Origin: JAWLHJ01 sp039587535
GTDB lineage: Bacteria; Gemmatimonadota; Gemmatimonadetes; Longimicrobiales; Gaopeijiaceae
Direction of reading: 5' to 3'
Assembly: GCA_039587535.1 (NCBI GenBank)
Contig: JBDHIF010000123.1
Coordinates: 1-5,048 of the forward strand
DNA length: 5,048 nt
Below are positions 4,855 to 5,048 of this stretch, one piece after another (position 1 is the stretch's first letter; the number at the start of each line of letters is the position of its first letter). The position numbers and the translations under genes are program-made. The notes below the pieces were generated by a model. The model was given only the letters and a program-made list of their open reading frames with translations, did no database searches and was not told the DNA's origin.

Positions 4855-5048
4855 GCGCGGCGGACAAGCTTCAGCCGACCCCGACCCCGGAGAGCGCGGC
4901 GTACTGGGAGGCCTGCAACGAAGGTCGTCTCCTGATCCAGCGCTGCGCCGCCTGCGGCCACCACCAGTTCTACCCGCGACTGCTGTGCACCCATTGCATG
5001 AGCGGGGATCTGGGCTGGCACGAGGCGTCCGGCCAGGCCCGGGTCAAA
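4851..5048 (+). CDS. Zn-ribbon / OB-fold DUF35 protein (3' truncated by window end)
   Basis: Only the first 66 codons are inside the window, and the frame is open to the last base. The N-terminal helix has the usual PTPESAAYWEACNEGRLL pattern. It is followed by a rubredoxin-like zinc ribbon with Cys32-x2-Cys35 and Cys46-x2-Cys49, then SGQARV, which should begin the OB-fold lost beyond 5048. Such DUF35 proteins bind acyl-CoA and form complexes with thiolase-like enzymes; in steroid side-chain degradation the ChsH2 DUF35 domain activates the Ltp2 aldolase. GTGA overlap with the thiolase-like gene, plus AGGGAGG 7 nt upstream, supports co-expression of the two in one complex. The ribbon call is firm; the OB-fold part is inferred from the family. 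A further domain could follow outside the window. Confidence 0.85.
   Translation, partial: MSAADKLQPTPTPESAAYWEACNEGRLLIQRCAACGHHQFYPRLLCTHCMSGDLGWHEASGQARVK

Overview
The window is a strongly GC-rich, densely packed piece of bacterial chromosome. Every supported gene lies on the + strand. Three of the seven genes use a GTG start (starts at 2814, 3682 and 4851), and stop/start overlaps are common. This fits a high-GC actinobacterium or proteobacterium; nothing visible settles the phylum. There is no rRNA, tRNA, CRISPR array, insertion sequence or phage gene.

Layout. 1-744: the 3' end of a PQQ-type beta-propeller protein of the polyvinyl-alcohol-dehydrogenase type, closed by a hairpin plus T6 terminator at 780-806. 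808-1638: an alpha/beta hydrolase with an intact catalytic triad. 1631-2752: an LLM-class (luciferase-like) flavin-dependent oxidoreductase that overlaps the hydrolase by 8 bp. Its 3' end carries an exact 59-bp tandem duplication (2465-2582) that shifts the frame, so the native last ~40 residues are encoded out of frame up to 2703. 2704-2813: a short intergenic gap with two 20-bp tandem direct repeats and a strong Shine-Dalgarno. 2814-5048: a tight four-gene cassette of N-terminal-type MaoC/FAS1-like dehydratase, MaoC-type dehydratase, thiolase-like/SCP2-type lipid-transfer protein, and zinc-ribbon/OB-fold DUF35 protein (cut by the window end). These are joined by 4-bp ATGA/GTGA overlaps.

How the genes may work together. 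The last four genes look like one acyl-CoA module. The two hot-dog proteins would form a two-subunit enoyl-CoA hydratase. The thiolase-like protein lacks the usual catalytic cysteines and is followed by a DUF35 partner, which resembles the Ltp2/ChsH2 retro-aldolase arrangement of steroid side-chain degradation. The hydrolase and the flavin monooxygenase upstream could feed oxygenated or hydrolysed substrate into it, and the PQQ protein could oxidise an alcohol in the periplasm. The gene-family calls rest on sequence motifs. The pathway and its substrate are inference. The most concrete anomaly is the frameshifting 59-bp duplication.
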